Source: Pedobacter sp. FW305-3-2-15-E-R2A2 (GTDB lineage: Bacteria; Bacteroidota; Bacteroidia; Sphingobacteriales; Sphingobacteriaceae). From it: 64,000 bases of DNA. Made by a program: the position numbers and the translations under genes. The stretch spans positions 7,006,001 through 7,070,000 of the forward strand of contig NZ_CP151803.1 in assembly GCF_038446955.1 (NCBI RefSeq), written 5' to 3'. Each line of letters opens with the position of its first letter. Positions within the stretch are counted from its first letter, which is position 1. Below the pieces are notes generated by a model. The model was given only the letters and a program-made list of their open reading frames with translations. It had not been told where the DNA came from and ran no database searches. This document shows positions 1 through 8,702 of this stretch, one piece after another.

Positions 1-303
1 TACCATGGTGTAAATATTAAACTGATGAAGAGTACAGGAATGTATGAAGGGCATCAGATGATCAAAAAAGCACGTTCATTCGGGATGAAAGTACTGATCG
101 GATGCATGAGTGAAACTTCTTGCGCCACACAAGCAGGAATGGCTCTTGCTCCGCTTTGCGACTGGGCGGATCTGGATGGCCCATGGCTTACCAAAAACAA
201 TCCTTTTGATGCCCCGCAAATCATTGCGGGGAAATATCAATTGAAAGACCTGCCTGGCCTGGGCCTCGAAGGGATTAACCCAAATCTTTTTGCCTCTTCT
301 TAA
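1..303 (+). CDS. Dipeptide epimerase, enolase superfamily (C-terminal part)
   Basis: The reading frame is open from base 1, so the gene starts outside the window and only about 100 residues remain. They match the end of the enolase-superfamily barrel of L-Ala-D/L-Glu type dipeptide epimerases. GVNIKLMK carries the catalytic lysine strand, IGCMSETS is the next barrel strand, and DLDGP is the D-x-D motif that in this family holds the substrate ammonium group. These enzymes epimerise the second residue of L-Ala-Glu from peptidoglycan recycling in the cytoplasm, with Mg2+. The specific substrate is inferred from the DxD motif. The 3' end overlaps the convergent small gene at 275-478 by 29 bases. 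Confidence 0.85.
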   Translation, partial: YHGVNIKLMKSTGMYEGHQMIKKARSFGMKVLIGCMSETSCATQAGMALAPLCDWADLDGPWLTKNNPFDAPQIIAGKYQLKDLPGLGLEGINPNLFASS

Positions 304-478
304 GTGCGCTACGCATCTCTTTGATGAGTTGCAGTTTCAGGTAAAGAAAGAATGCGGCTGTCGCCACAAAAAGAACAATTACCAGATACTTTGTATTGTT
401 AAAAGCCCATACCGCTCCGAAGATGGATACAATCAGACCCAGGTTATAAAAAACGTTTAATGCAATTTTCTTTCCCAT
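275..478 (-). CDS. Small two-helix membrane protein (DUF6358-like)
   Basis: This 67-residue protein has two hydrophobic segments (about residues 8-26 and 30-48) and a basic C-terminal tail rich in Lys and Arg. It resembles the small DUF6358-type proteins of Pedobacter; that name is from memory and no function is known. It starts three bases after the stop of the rhodanese gene, so the two are probably cotranscribed. Its 3' end runs 29 bases into the end of the convergent epimerase gene. Confidence 0.6.
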   Translation of the reverse strand: MGKKIALNVFYNLGLIVSIFGAVWAFNNTKYLVIVLFVATAAFFLYLKLQLIKEMRSALKKRQKDLG

Positions 479-481
479 GTC

Positions 482-802
482 TTAGTAAACAGGCATGTTA
501 GGGTCAAACGCTTCCTGCCATGCAAGGATTCCACCTTTAAGGTTGTACAAGTTGGTAAATCCCAACATTTGCTCCAACTGCATGATTGCTGCTGCACTTC
601 TTTTGCCACTTCTGCATTGTACAATCACAGGTTTATCCTGAGCAATCTGATCTGCTTCAATCAGGATACCACCTAAAGGGATATTCAGACCATCAAGATT
701 CGATGTTTCATATTCGAAAGTTTCTCTCACATCAATCAGTTGGAAATCTTCCTTATTATCGATTTTTGCTTTTAATTCCTGAACGGTTATTTCCTTAATC
801 AT
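482..802 (-). CDS. Single-domain rhodanese-like protein
   Basis: A 106-residue single rhodanese domain. The active-site loop reads CRSGKRS with the persulfide-carrying cysteine at about residue 63, preceded by the family motif LIDVRE near residue 23. Such small proteins carry sulfane sulfur or act as thiosulfate sulfurtransferases in the cytoplasm; there is no signal peptide. The ATG at 802 is preferred to a TTG six codons upstream because it fits the usual domain start (IKEITVQELK). It is followed at once by the small membrane-protein gene, which suggests a two-gene unit. The sulfur donor and partner cannot be read from the sequence. Confidence 0.85.
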   Translation of the reverse strand: MIKEITVQELKAKIDNKEDFQLIDVRETFEYETSNLDGLNIPLGGILIEADQIAQDKPVIVQCRSGKRSAAAIMQLEQMLGFTNLYNLKGGILAWQEAFDPNMPVY

Positions 803-968
803 ATGTTTTGCTTTTTTCAAAGATAAGCAATGCCGAAATTATTAAGGGTAAAAAAACCACAAAATCACATTAAGATGAAGATAATCGAATCATTTCAAGT
901 GGATTACTGTAACAACTGGCAGGGTCGGGCGTTTAATAGTATTCTAAATTTAAATTGATTTCTGCATC

Positions 969-2069
969 ATGAACACGATATCCCGCTTCTTTTGGTTTTG
1001 CTCCGGGGCACATATTTCTACGCTTGAAAAACACCCGACTGAGCATAATAAGTATATTGGAATAGGTGCTACCATTTTCTTTACCGGATTATTTGCAGCA
1101 CTATCAGGTGGTTACGCCATGTATTTCGTCTTCAAAGGTGATACGGCGGCCGTTCTTTTTGCCCTATTTTTTGGTCTGATCTGGGGACTCGCCATCTTTA
1201 ATATGGACCGTTATATCGTGTCGAGCATCAACAAGAGCTCCAGTACGAATAAGCAAATTCTACAGGCTACACCCAGAATTTTACTCGCCATTATGATCGG
1301 GATCGTCATCTCCCGTCCACTGGAATTGAAAATCTTTGACAAAGAGATCAAAGAGCGCCTTAAAGTGAGTTACCTCAATAATCAACGGTCAAAGATTGAT
1401 ACACTGAATGCCGCTTTCGGGAATAAATATAAGATCGAGATGGACAAGCTGAATGGGGTAAAAGCAGAAAGGGACTCCCTGGCAAGCGCCATAAAGGCCG
1501 ACCGTCAGAAGTTAAACTTCGAAATTTTCGGGAATAAAACCACGGAAACATCGGGTGTAATGGGCTATGGTCCTTATGCGAAACGAAAGGAAGCAGAACT
1601 GAAGCAAAGAGAGCAGAATCTGGATACGTTAACCGCAGATGTCAGGGCTTTGGAAAAATTTGTAGACGGAAGAAAGCAATTTGACGGACTCATGACGGAA
1701 AAACTGTATACCGGAAAACAACTCGACAGCCTGACCAGTATTGCCGGCTTTGCAGACCGCAACTGGGCCCTCGGACAACTGAGCTTCAATACCGATGGAA
1801 CAAGAGATCTGAATACCTCCCTGGCAGTCACCTTCATTGGTCTGCTGTTTATCTTTTTTGAATGCCTTCCCGTTTTTGTAAAACTGATGAGCAGCAGTGG
1901 TCCTTACGACCATTCCGTTCAAAACCAGGAAAGCAGCCAGGTTCATGAGTCGGACAAGGATAAAGACTATGAAATTGCAGTCGTCGATGGCGTTCATGAT
2001 ACTCGTGTCGCGACAGAAATCACGAGAAGAAAAAGACAGCTGACTCATCCTCCTTCAGAAGAGGAATAA
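969..2069 (+). CDS. DUF4407 domain membrane protein
   Basis: A 366-residue membrane protein of the DUF4407 family. Three hydrophobic segments lie near residues 28-55, 60-79 and 98-120. Then comes a long charged stretch (about 123-240) rich in Lys, Glu and Leu that should form a coiled coil, and a fourth helix near 283-306 before a polar tail. It has the conserved N-terminal family features FFWFCSGAHISTLE and the NMDRYIVSS segment after helix two. The family has no assigned biochemical function. It appears to be a single-gene unit with 166 bases of upstream non-coding DNA. Confidence 0.8.
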   Translation: MNTISRFFWFCSGAHISTLEKHPTEHNKYIGIGATIFFTGLFAALSGGYAMYFVFKGDTAAVLFALFFGLIWGLAIFNMDRYIVSSINKSSSTNKQILQATPRILLAIMIGIVISRPLELKIFDKEIKERLKVSYLNNQRSKIDTLNAAFGNKYKIEMDKLNGVKAERDSLASAIKADRQKLNFEIFGNKTTETSGVMGYGPYAKRKEAELKQREQNLDTLTADVRALEKFVDGRKQFDGLMTEKLYTGKQLDSLTSIAGFADRNWALGQLSFNTDGTRDLNTSLAVTFIGLLFIFFECLPVFVKLMSSSGPYDHSVQNQESSQVHESDKDKDYEIAVVDGVHDTRVATEITRRKRQLTHPPSEEE

Positions 2070-2097
2070 AAAAGTATCCGGCAGACCTTCGATAAGT

Positions 2098-2123
2098 AAA
2101 AAAGAGGCTCGGAAGTTAGCCTC
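2098..2123 (-). terminator. Hairpin with U-run on the minus strand
   Basis: GAGGCT and AGCCTC form a six-pair stem with an eight-base loop. Read on the minus strand the stem is followed by six T residues, like an intrinsic terminator. Oddly, no minus-strand gene lies immediately upstream; both neighbouring genes are on the plus strand. Confidence 0.35.
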
Positions 2124-2209
2124 CTGATGGTTACCTTTAGGGCTAATTAACTACCCTTTAAAATAAAATAACCAGTCTTTAAACGCAATAATACGATATA
2201 AATGAAAGC

Positions 2210-2257
2210 ATCATGATCTTACAAATCACATAACGAAATGTTTATCAAGATCATGAT
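2210..2257. promoter_or_regulatory. Paired palindromic sites upstream of the M28 peptidase gene
   Basis: The octamer palindrome ATCATGAT occurs at 2210-2217 and 2250-2257, exactly 40 bases apart. With flanks, ATCATGATCTT (2210-2220) is repeated as its inverse at 2247-2257. The pair lies 88-135 bases before the ATG at 2345. It could be a pair of operator sites on one face of the helix; this is inference from spacing and symmetry only. Confidence 0.3.
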
Positions 2258-2344
2258 CGCTTCATAACCGCTAAGCTGAGTTTACAAGTTCTTGAAAACC
2301 ATTGAAAATCAATAAAAAGATTGAAAAAAAATAAATATATTCTG

Positions 2345-3652
2345 ATGAAAAAAACAATTTACACCTTATTCGCATTGTTCCTTGCCCAGCAGACATGGGC
2401 ACAGGATATTGATAAAATCATTACCAAGCCCTATGTAGACCGCTTAATCAAAACGCTGAGCAGCGATGAAATGCAAGGCCGGGCAACCTTCTCTCCGGGG
2501 ATTGACAAAGCAGCTAGCTTCATAGCGGCAGAGTTTAAAAGCATAGGCTTAAAACCACTGGAAGGAAAAACTTTCAGACAATCGTTCTTTCAGCAAAAAC
2601 TAAAACCAATCAGCACTAAGGTTACCATTGATGGGAAAGAAATCGCTGCATCAAATGTGCTCGTTTACGGGAATACGGTAGAAAGCCTCGTCTTTGATAA
2701 GGCCAACAGTGCCGGATGGACAAAGCTTGATCCTGAAAAACCTCTTATGGGCCAGATCAGAACCCTAAGCAAAGAGAACAAAAACCAATTGGTATTGGTA
2801 GATCCCAAATTTGCCGAGTCGTTTAACCGTGTCAGAGATTACCTGGCCGGTGGCACAGATCTGGATGAAAAGAAAGTAAACGAACCTTCGGCCGCATTGG
2901 TATTGGTCATGGGAGAAGAAACGGTTGCCAATGATTTTAAAGTAGAGGTAAAGAGCAAACTGGAAAAGCTTTCCTTATTTAACGTAGCAGGGGTTATTCC
3001 CGGGAAATCAAAAGCCAAAGAGCTCGTTGTTTTTTCTGGTCATTATGACCATTTAGGAATCATCAAAGGCGATGGTCAGGACAGTATCGCCAATGGCGCC
3101 GATGATGATGCATCCGGAACAACTGCAATGATTGCACTGGCAAAATATTACAAAAAGTTAAACAATAACGAGCGCACTTTAATCTTTGTGGCGTTTACAG
3201 CAGAAGAAATCGGCGGCTTCGGTGCAAAACATTTTTCACAAAAGCTAAACCCTGACGACGTGGTTGCGATGTTTAATATTGAAATGATTGGAAAGGACAG
3301 CAAGTTTGGAAAGAATACTGCTTTTATCACAGGATTTGATAAATCTGACTTTGGTAAGATTCTTCAGAAAAATCTGGAAGGCACAGAATTCACTTTCCAT
3401 CCGGATCCCTATCCACAGCAAAACCTTTTCTATAGAAGCGACAATGCAACCTTAGCCGCACTAGGCGTTCCTGCACATACGATCAGCACTGATCAGATCG
3501 ACAGCGATAAATTCTATCATACGGTAAAAGACGAATATGAAACACTCGATTCGGATAACATCCTATCTACCATAAAAGGAATTGCCAAGAGTGCAATCAG
3601 CATTATAAAAGGAATTGATACCCCTACCAGAATCCCAAAATTGAGTAATTAA
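2345..3652 (+). CDS. Secreted M28 family metallopeptidase
   Basis: A 435-residue zinc aminopeptidase-like protein with a cleavable signal peptide ending at TWAQ (about residue 20). The M28 metal-site motifs appear in order: SGHYDHLG near residue 231, GADDDASG near 251, AEEIG near 286 (catalytic Glu and a zinc ligand), FNIEMIG near 312, and the final His in YHTVKDE near 390. The fourth motif has Glu where many M28 enzymes have Asp, a conservative change. It probably trims N-terminal residues from peptides in the periplasm or outside the cell. The ATG at 2345 is preferred to a TTG eight codons upstream because it gives a normal signal peptide. A tricorn-like protease gene follows 18 bases later on the same strand. 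Confidence 0.88.
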   Translation: MKKTIYTLFALFLAQQTWAQDIDKIITKPYVDRLIKTLSSDEMQGRATFSPGIDKAASFIAAEFKSIGLKPLEGKTFRQSFFQQKLKPISTKVTIDGKEIAASNVLVYGNTVESLVFDKANSAGWTKLDPEKPLMGQIRTLSKENKNQLVLVDPKFAESFNRVRDYLAGGTDLDEKKVNEPSAALVLVMGEETVANDFKVEVKSKLEKLSLFNVAGVIPGKSKAKELVVFSGHYDHLGIIKGDGQDSIANGADDDASGTTAMIALAKYYKKLNNNERTLIFVAFTAEEIGGFGAKHFSQKLNPDDVVAMFNIEMIGKDSKFGKNTAFITGFDKSDFGKILQKNLEGTEFTFHPDPYPQQNLFYRSDNATLAALGVPAHTISTDQIDSDKFYHTVKDEYETLDSDNILSTIKGIAKSAISIIKGIDTPTRIPKLSN

Positions 3653-3670
3653 TTATCATATACCCCCTTT

Positions 3671-6600
3671 ATGACTTTTATTAAACCTAACAAACTCACC
3701 TTTCTTGCAGCCACCGCGTTATCGGTCTGCATGACCATGGGTGTCGCTTTAACCGCAGCGGCACAACAAGAAACATTATTAATCCGCAGTCCTGCTGTAA
3801 GTGCCAATAATCTGGCCTTTGTATACGGTGGTGATATCTGGATCTCTGGAAAAGATGGAAGCAATCCGAGAAGACTGACTGTAAATCCGGCGGTTGAACA
3901 GAATCCCCTATTTTCTCCTGATGGAAAGCAAATTGCATTTACCGGAAATTACGACGGAAATACAGATGTATATGTGATTTCAATCGAGGGTGGGGCGCCT
4001 AAAAGAGTAACCTTTCACCCGAATGAGGACCTCCTTAGAGGCTGGATTGGAAACGATCAATTGTACTTCACCTCGACTCGGGATTTTCGCTTTGCATTAA
4101 GTCCAAGGCTCCACAAGGTGAATCTGGATGGTACAGGAGAACAGCCTTTACCAATGCCTGAAGCCGTTCAGGGAAGCCCTTCCCCAGATGGACGTTATTG
4201 GGCATATATCAAAAATACGGACCCGACAGAACGCGCCCGGGTTGCCTTTAAACGCTATCGTGGTGGAGGAATGCCTCAAATCTGGATCTTTGATACTAAA
4301 ACAAACCATACAGAAATCATTCCTGGTCCGGGCTCGAACAATGTGAAGCCACAATGGCTGGGAAACAAGGTTTATTTCCTTTCAGACAGAGATCTTACCA
4401 TGAACCTGTTCAGTTATGATGTTTCCAGCAAAAAAACAGAGAAACTGACCGACTTTAAGGACTATGACATCAGAACATTAACTGCTGGTCAGGAGGCACT
4501 GGCTTTTGAACAAGGAGGGAAAGCTCACCTGTTGGAAACTGCCAATAATAAAGTAAAATCAATTGCGATCAATATCCAGGCTGATGTGCCTTATAAACGC
4601 CCGCGTTATATTGATATGGCCAGCGCCATTGGAAACATGGAGATTTCCCCAAAAGGAGTAAGGGCTTTGTTTGAAAGCCGGGGAGAAATCTTTTCTGTAC
4701 CGAAAGAAAAAGGGGATGCAAGAAATGTTTCCAACTCTCCCGGTAGTTTCGAAAAATTCCCTGCCTGGTCTCCTGATGGAAAATACATCTCTTACCTTTC
4801 TGATAAAAATGGCAGCTATCAATTGGTACTGTTGAATCAGGTAACGAAAGAAGCACCAATCTATATTTCTTTAGGAAACATGCCTTTCTATTACCAACCA
4901 ATCTGGTCGCCGGATAGTAAGAAACTTGCCTACGGTGATACCCACCTGAATCTTTTTTACATTGACATTAATGACAGGAAACCAGTACTGGTGAAAGCCG
5001 ATAAGGACGGTTCGAGTCCTGGCAGAAGCTATAGTGCGCTGCAACCTGCCTGGTCTCCGGATTCTAAGTGGATTTCTTATGTGGCTACACTTCCAAATGC
5101 AGTAAGTGCGGCCTTTCTCTATAATGTAGATAAAGCTAGTCATACCCAGGTTACAGATGGAATGAGCAATGTAAACTCGCCAAGTTTTAGCCGTGATGGC
5201 AAATATCTTTTCTTTACCGCAAGTACAGATGTAGGGCTCACCAATAGTGGTCTGCATATGTCAGCCTATCAGCGTCCGGTAAATTACAATGCTTATGCCT
5301 TAATTCTTTCTAAAAAAACGCCTTCCCTGTATAAAACAGAGAGCGATGAAGAAAGTGTAAAGCCTGATGAACAACCGGAGAAGAAAAAAGAAGAACCCAA
5401 AAAAGGCAAAAAAGGAAAAGAAGACAAAAGCAAAGAGTCAGCTGCTGTACCTGAAAAAAAATCTATAGAAGTAGATCTTGCTGATTTAAGTAACCGGATT
5501 ATCGCCTTACCTATTCCGGCAGGTAGTATTCAGGGTTTAGACGGAAGTGTTGAAGGACAGGTACTATATTTCAGAAATGGTGAGCTAGCTACGCTGGATT
5601 TAAAAAAAATGGAGACTTCGAATCTGGTCAGCGGAGTGAATAGTCTAAGCATCAGTGCGGATGGAAAATCGATGATGTACAGCTCAAGAGGGAACTACTA
5701 CATTGTAGATGCCGCAAAAAAACCGGCAACATCAGAGACTGGCAAAGTAAAGCTCGATGGCATTAAAGTGTTGATTGATCCGGCTGCCGAGTGGAAACAA
5801 ATGTTCAATGAGGTCTGGAAAATGGAAAAAGATCTCTTCTATGTAGAGAACATGCATGGAACGGATTGGCCGGCGATGAAAGTGAAGTATGAAAAATTCC
5901 TTCCTTATGTAAACCATCGTTCTGACCTTTCCTATTTGTTTAATGAGATGATGGGCGAAATGGTAGTTGGGCACAACTATATCTATCCAGGTGACGAGCC
6001 TAATGCGCCTGCAGTTGGCGTGGGAATGTTAGGTGCAGATTATGAGGTCGACAATGGCTTTTATAAGATAGGCAAGATCTTTACTCGCCTGGACTGGAAT
6101 CCAACATTTAAAGCGCCACTTGCGGAGCCGGGATTAAACATTAAGGAAGGTGATTATATTGTTGCGATCGAAGGAGTCCCTTTAACAACAAAAACATCAA
6201 TCTTTAGCCTTTTTGATTTTAAAGCAGGCAAACAGGTCGCCATAAAGATCAACAGCAAACCAAGCCTTGAAGGTGCAAGAGAAGTGGTAGTGGTACCAGT
6301 TAATGTTGCTCAGGAGATGGAATTGAGGAGAATGGATTGGGTGGAGAACAACCGCAAAAGAGTGGATAAACTGAGTAACGGACAAATTGCTTACGTATAC
6401 ATGCCCAATACAGGTTCTGACGGCTATACCTATTTTAACCGTTATTACTTCTCTCAGATGGATAAAAAAGCCTTGCTAATGGACGAAAGGAACAACGGAG
6501 GTGGTTGGGTTGCAGATTATGTGATCGACCTGTTGAGTCGCGAGTTAATTAGTTATTGGGCCATCAGAGACGGAAAAAGCTTTACCACTCCAGGTAATGG

Positions 6601-6985
6601 AATTTTCGGTCCAAAAGCAATGCTGATCAATGAGAATGCAGGTTCAGGAGGTGATATGATGCCTTATATGTTTAAAAACAAAGGATTAGGTAAACTTGTT
6701 GGCCGTACGACAATGGGCATCCTTGTAGGCATCAGTGGTTATCCGAGTCTGATAGATGGAGGAAGCATCACTTCTCCAAACTTTGGAATTTATGATACCA
6801 ATGGAAAATGGATCATAGAGAATGAAGGTGTTGCTCCTGACATCTTTGTAGAACAAACACCAAAAGACCTCCTGGAAGGAAGAGACCCTCAGTTAGAGCG
6901 CACTGTTCAACAGCTTCAGGAAGAAATGAAAACTTATAAATATCCAAATGTAGCAAGACCTAAAGATCCGATCAGAGGGCATTAA
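3671..6985 (+). CDS. Tricorn-like S41 family protease with beta-propeller
   Basis: A 1104-residue exported protein with a signal peptide ending near residue 31 (TAAAQQ). Repeated blades of the TolB/PD40 type (for example LFSPDGKQIAFTG and PAWSPDGKYISYLS) fill roughly residues 35-540. A very Lys/Glu-rich linker follows (about 557-597), then a second propeller part, a PDZ-like region (about 780-870) and the S41 catalytic core. The catalytic serine is in AGSGGD near residue 990. This matches bacterial tricorn homologues, which degrade oligopeptides; here the signal peptide puts it in the envelope. It sits 18 bases after the M28 peptidase, so the pair probably acts together in extracytoplasmic peptide breakdown. 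Confidence 0.85.
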   Translation: MTFIKPNKLTFLAATALSVCMTMGVALTAAAQQETLLIRSPAVSANNLAFVYGGDIWISGKDGSNPRRLTVNPAVEQNPLFSPDGKQIAFTGNYDGNTDVYVISIEGGAPKRVTFHPNEDLLRGWIGNDQLYFTSTRDFRFALSPRLHKVNLDGTGEQPLPMPEAVQGSPSPDGRYWAYIKNTDPTERARVAFKRYRGGGMPQIWIFDTKTNHTEIIPGPGSNNVKPQWLGNKVYFLSDRDLTMNLFSYDVSSKKTEKLTDFKDYDIRTLTAGQEALAFEQGGKAHLLETANNKVKSIAINIQADVPYKRPRYIDMASAIGNMEISPKGVRALFESRGEIFSVPKEKGDARNVSNSPGSFEKFPAWSPDGKYISYLSDKNGSYQLVLLNQVTKEAPIYISLGNMPFYYQPIWSPDSKKLAYGDTHLNLFYIDINDRKPVLVKADKDGSSPGRSYSALQPAWSPDSKWISYVATLPNAVSAAFLYNVDKASHTQVTDGMSNVNSPSFSRDGKYLFFTASTDVGLTNSGLHMSAYQRPVNYNAYALILSKKTPSLYKTESDEESVKPDEQPEKKKEEPKKGKKGKEDKSKESAAVPEKKSIEVDLADLSNRIIALPIPAGSIQGLDGSVEGQVLYFRNGELATLDLKKMETSNLVSGVNSLSISADGKSMMYSSRGNYYIVDAAKKPATSETGKVKLDGIKVLIDPAAEWKQMFNEVWKMEKDLFYVENMHGTDWPAMKVKYEKFLPYVNHRSDLSYLFNEMMGEMVVGHNYIYPGDEPNAPAVGVGMLGADYEVDNGFYKIGKIFTRLDWNPTFKAPLAEPGLNIKEGDYIVAIEGVPLTTKTSIFSLFDFKAGKQVAIKINSKPSLEGAREVVVVPVNVAQEMELRRMDWVENNRKRVDKLSNGQIAYVYMPNTGSDGYTYFNRYYFSQMDKKALLMDERNNGGGWVADYVIDLLSRELISYWAIRDGKSFTTPGNGIFGPKAMLINENAGSGGDMMPYMFKNKGLGKLVGRTTMGILVGISGYPSLIDGGSITSPNFGIYDTNGKWIIENEGVAPDIFVEQTPKDLLEGRDPQLERTVQQLQEEMKTYKYPNVARPKDPIRGH

Positions 6986-6988
6986 GCC

Positions 6989-7483
6989 TTAGATCGTCTT
7001 TTGCATCACATAATCATTCATAAAGAAACCGTTGCCGATATCAAGGTTAACGGTTTCTTTTATGATAAAGCCTGCGCTTTCATAAAAATCTTTAGCCTTA
7101 TTTTCCCGGTTAACATTCAACTCCAGTCGTAAGCCACCTTCTGCTTTTACTTTATCCAGAACTTCGTTGATCAGAAATTTCCCCACGCCCTTCCCATGGC
7201 ATTCAGGCAAAACATAAAGTTTGTGTAACTTATAGATTTTATGGATAGGATCTATAACTGAGTAAGATGCAAAACCGACGTCTTTGGCCTTGATTTCTGC
7301 GATCAGGAATACACATCCTTCTAAAAGCTGCTCCAGTAAAACCCCTTTATTATACATCTTTTCCAACATGTAATCGATCTGCTCCTGGCTTATAATTGCG
7401 CCATAAGCAGGCCCCCAGGTTAAGCGGGCAATTTCCTGAATGACCGGAAGGTCTCTCTCTTTTCCTTTCCTAAGCAGGATCAT
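6989..7483 (-). CDS. GNAT family N-acetyltransferase
   Basis: A 164-residue single GNAT domain. The acetyl-CoA binding motif A is visible as LPECHGKGVGKFLINEV (about residues 91-107), followed by ELNVNRENKAKDFYESAGF, the usual end of the fold. The substrate cannot be predicted. The start codon overlaps the stop of the upstream thiamine pyrophosphokinase-like gene by four bases (ATGA), which indicates translational coupling. The 3' end lies three bases from the convergent tricorn-like gene. Confidence 0.85.
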   Translation of the reverse strand: MILLRKGKERDLPVIQEIARLTWGPAYGAIISQEQIDYMLEKMYNKGVLLEQLLEGCVFLIAEIKAKDVGFASYSVIDPIHKIYKLHKLYVLPECHGKGVGKFLINEVLDKVKAEGGLRLELNVNRENKAKDFYESAGFIIKETVNLDIGNGFFMNDYVMQKTI

Positions 7484-8043
7484 AACTTTTCACTGACAAA
7501 CAAATAAGGTGTTGTAAAGTTAAACGTAACAAAGCCGTCGTTAATTACACTAAAATCACCATTTTCATCTTGTTTCAGGTTACTCGTTTCAAAATAAGAG
7601 ACCACTTCGATGTGGAAGATGCTGCCTTTAGGCTTCCAAATGCTAAATCCGGACTTAATGGCATAGGCTTTTTCCGTTTCGGTAAAGACGACGACATTAA
7701 TCTCTGAGATATAACTTCCCAATTCTCTCAGGTTGCTCTTTTCATCAATGACATTAACCGCAGGATATTTCTCTGCAATCAGGTAGTCGAGGACCGCATC
7801 GAGTTCATTTGTGGAAGCCTGAATTACTTTTGTATTCTCCTGAAAGAAATCCTGACCAGTAGCATTGACCACAATGTCGACCTTTAACCCGAGACTGATC
7901 AATTTCTCATAAAGAGAGGAATTGACAATTAAGGTTGGGCTCCATTCCAGCAATTGTCCCAGATATTCTTCATTAAAAGCGCCCAAATGATGGATATACA
8001 GCGCTGGCTCCTGTTTTTCTCTAACGATATGATGTGATGACAT
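7480..8043 (-). CDS. Thiamine pyrophosphokinase-like protein
   Basis: A 187-residue soluble protein starting MSSHHIVREKQEPALYI. That start, and LLEWSPTLIVNSS and LGLKVDIVVNATG further on, resemble proteins labelled thiamine pyrophosphokinase in Bacteroidota. In the true enzyme the last region carries an Asp-rich GDxDS motif, which is absent here (NATGQDFF instead). It may therefore be a diverged or non-catalytic relative. The assignment is from recalled similarity and is tentative. It heads a two-gene unit with the GNAT protein and is divergent from the sigma gene at 8121. Confidence 0.5.
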   Translation of the reverse strand: MSSHHIVREKQEPALYIHHLGAFNEEYLGQLLEWSPTLIVNSSLYEKLISLGLKVDIVVNATGQDFFQENTKVIQASTNELDAVLDYLIAEKYPAVNVIDEKSNLRELGSYISEINVVVFTETEKAYAIKSGFSIWKPKGSIFHIEVVSYFETSNLKQDENGDFSVINDGFVTFNFTTPYLFVSEKL

Positions 8044-8120
8044 AAGGCAAATATATCTTATTTTTTTTCTTATTTTCGTCTAATTCAAACCAGCCTTTCC
8101 CGATAAAGCATTACTCATGT

Positions 8121-8702
8121 ATGGATGATCATCGCCGCAGTATCATAAAGAACTGGAAGCTATTAGTGGAAGGGGAAAAACAAGGGCTGTATACCTGCTT
8201 TAACCTTTTTTACGATGATTTATACCGCTTTGGCCTGTCCTTATACCGGGATCCGGAATTGATTAAAGAAAGCATTCAAAACCTGTTTATAGAACTTTGG
8301 GCAATCCGGGATAAGCTGGCTGATGTAGGAAACATTCAACAGTATGTTTTTACGATCTATAAGCGGATCATCTATAAGACTCATCAAAAATCATTCAGCA
8401 ATGACCCTGACCGTAAGCTGCCACTGGAAGAGGTCGAGGAGGAGATGCTCAGCGTAAAATCTTATGAATCCATCTTAATCGCCAGTCAGGAAGATGAGTA
8501 CCTTAAAAAGAGGTTAAAGTATGCCCTTGCGAAGTTAACCCCACGACAGAAGGAGATTATTCTGATGCGTTATTTTGAATGCCTCTCTTTTAAAGATATT
8601 GCACACAAAACGCTGTTGACGGAAAGAACGGTTTACAATACCCTTCATAGTGCCATTAGCGCTTTGCGTGAAAATCTTCTTTTTATCTGGCCTTTCTTTT
8701 AA
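8121..8702 (+). CDS. ECF-type RNA polymerase sigma factor
   Basis: A 193-residue sigma-70 family protein with region 2 near residues 25-90 (LFYDDLYRFGLSLYRD and the following acidic helix) and region 4 near 130-185 (LTPRQKEIILMRYFE, then the helix-turn-helix LSFKDIAHKTLLTERTVYN). It has no anti-sigma gene beside it. Its stop codon directly abuts the stop of the convergent DUF5009 gene with no base between them. The nearest FecR gene is at the far end of that operon (17462-18514), so the two may pair although they are about 9 kb apart; this is inference. Confidence 0.88.
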   Translation: MDDHRRSIIKNWKLLVEGEKQGLYTCFNLFYDDLYRFGLSLYRDPELIKESIQNLFIELWAIRDKLADVGNIQQYVFTIYKRIIYKTHQKSFSNDPDRKLPLEEVEEEMLSVKSYESILIASQEDEYLKKRLKYALAKLTPRQKEIILMRYFECLSFKDIAHKTLLTERTVYNTLHSAISALRENLLFIWPFF

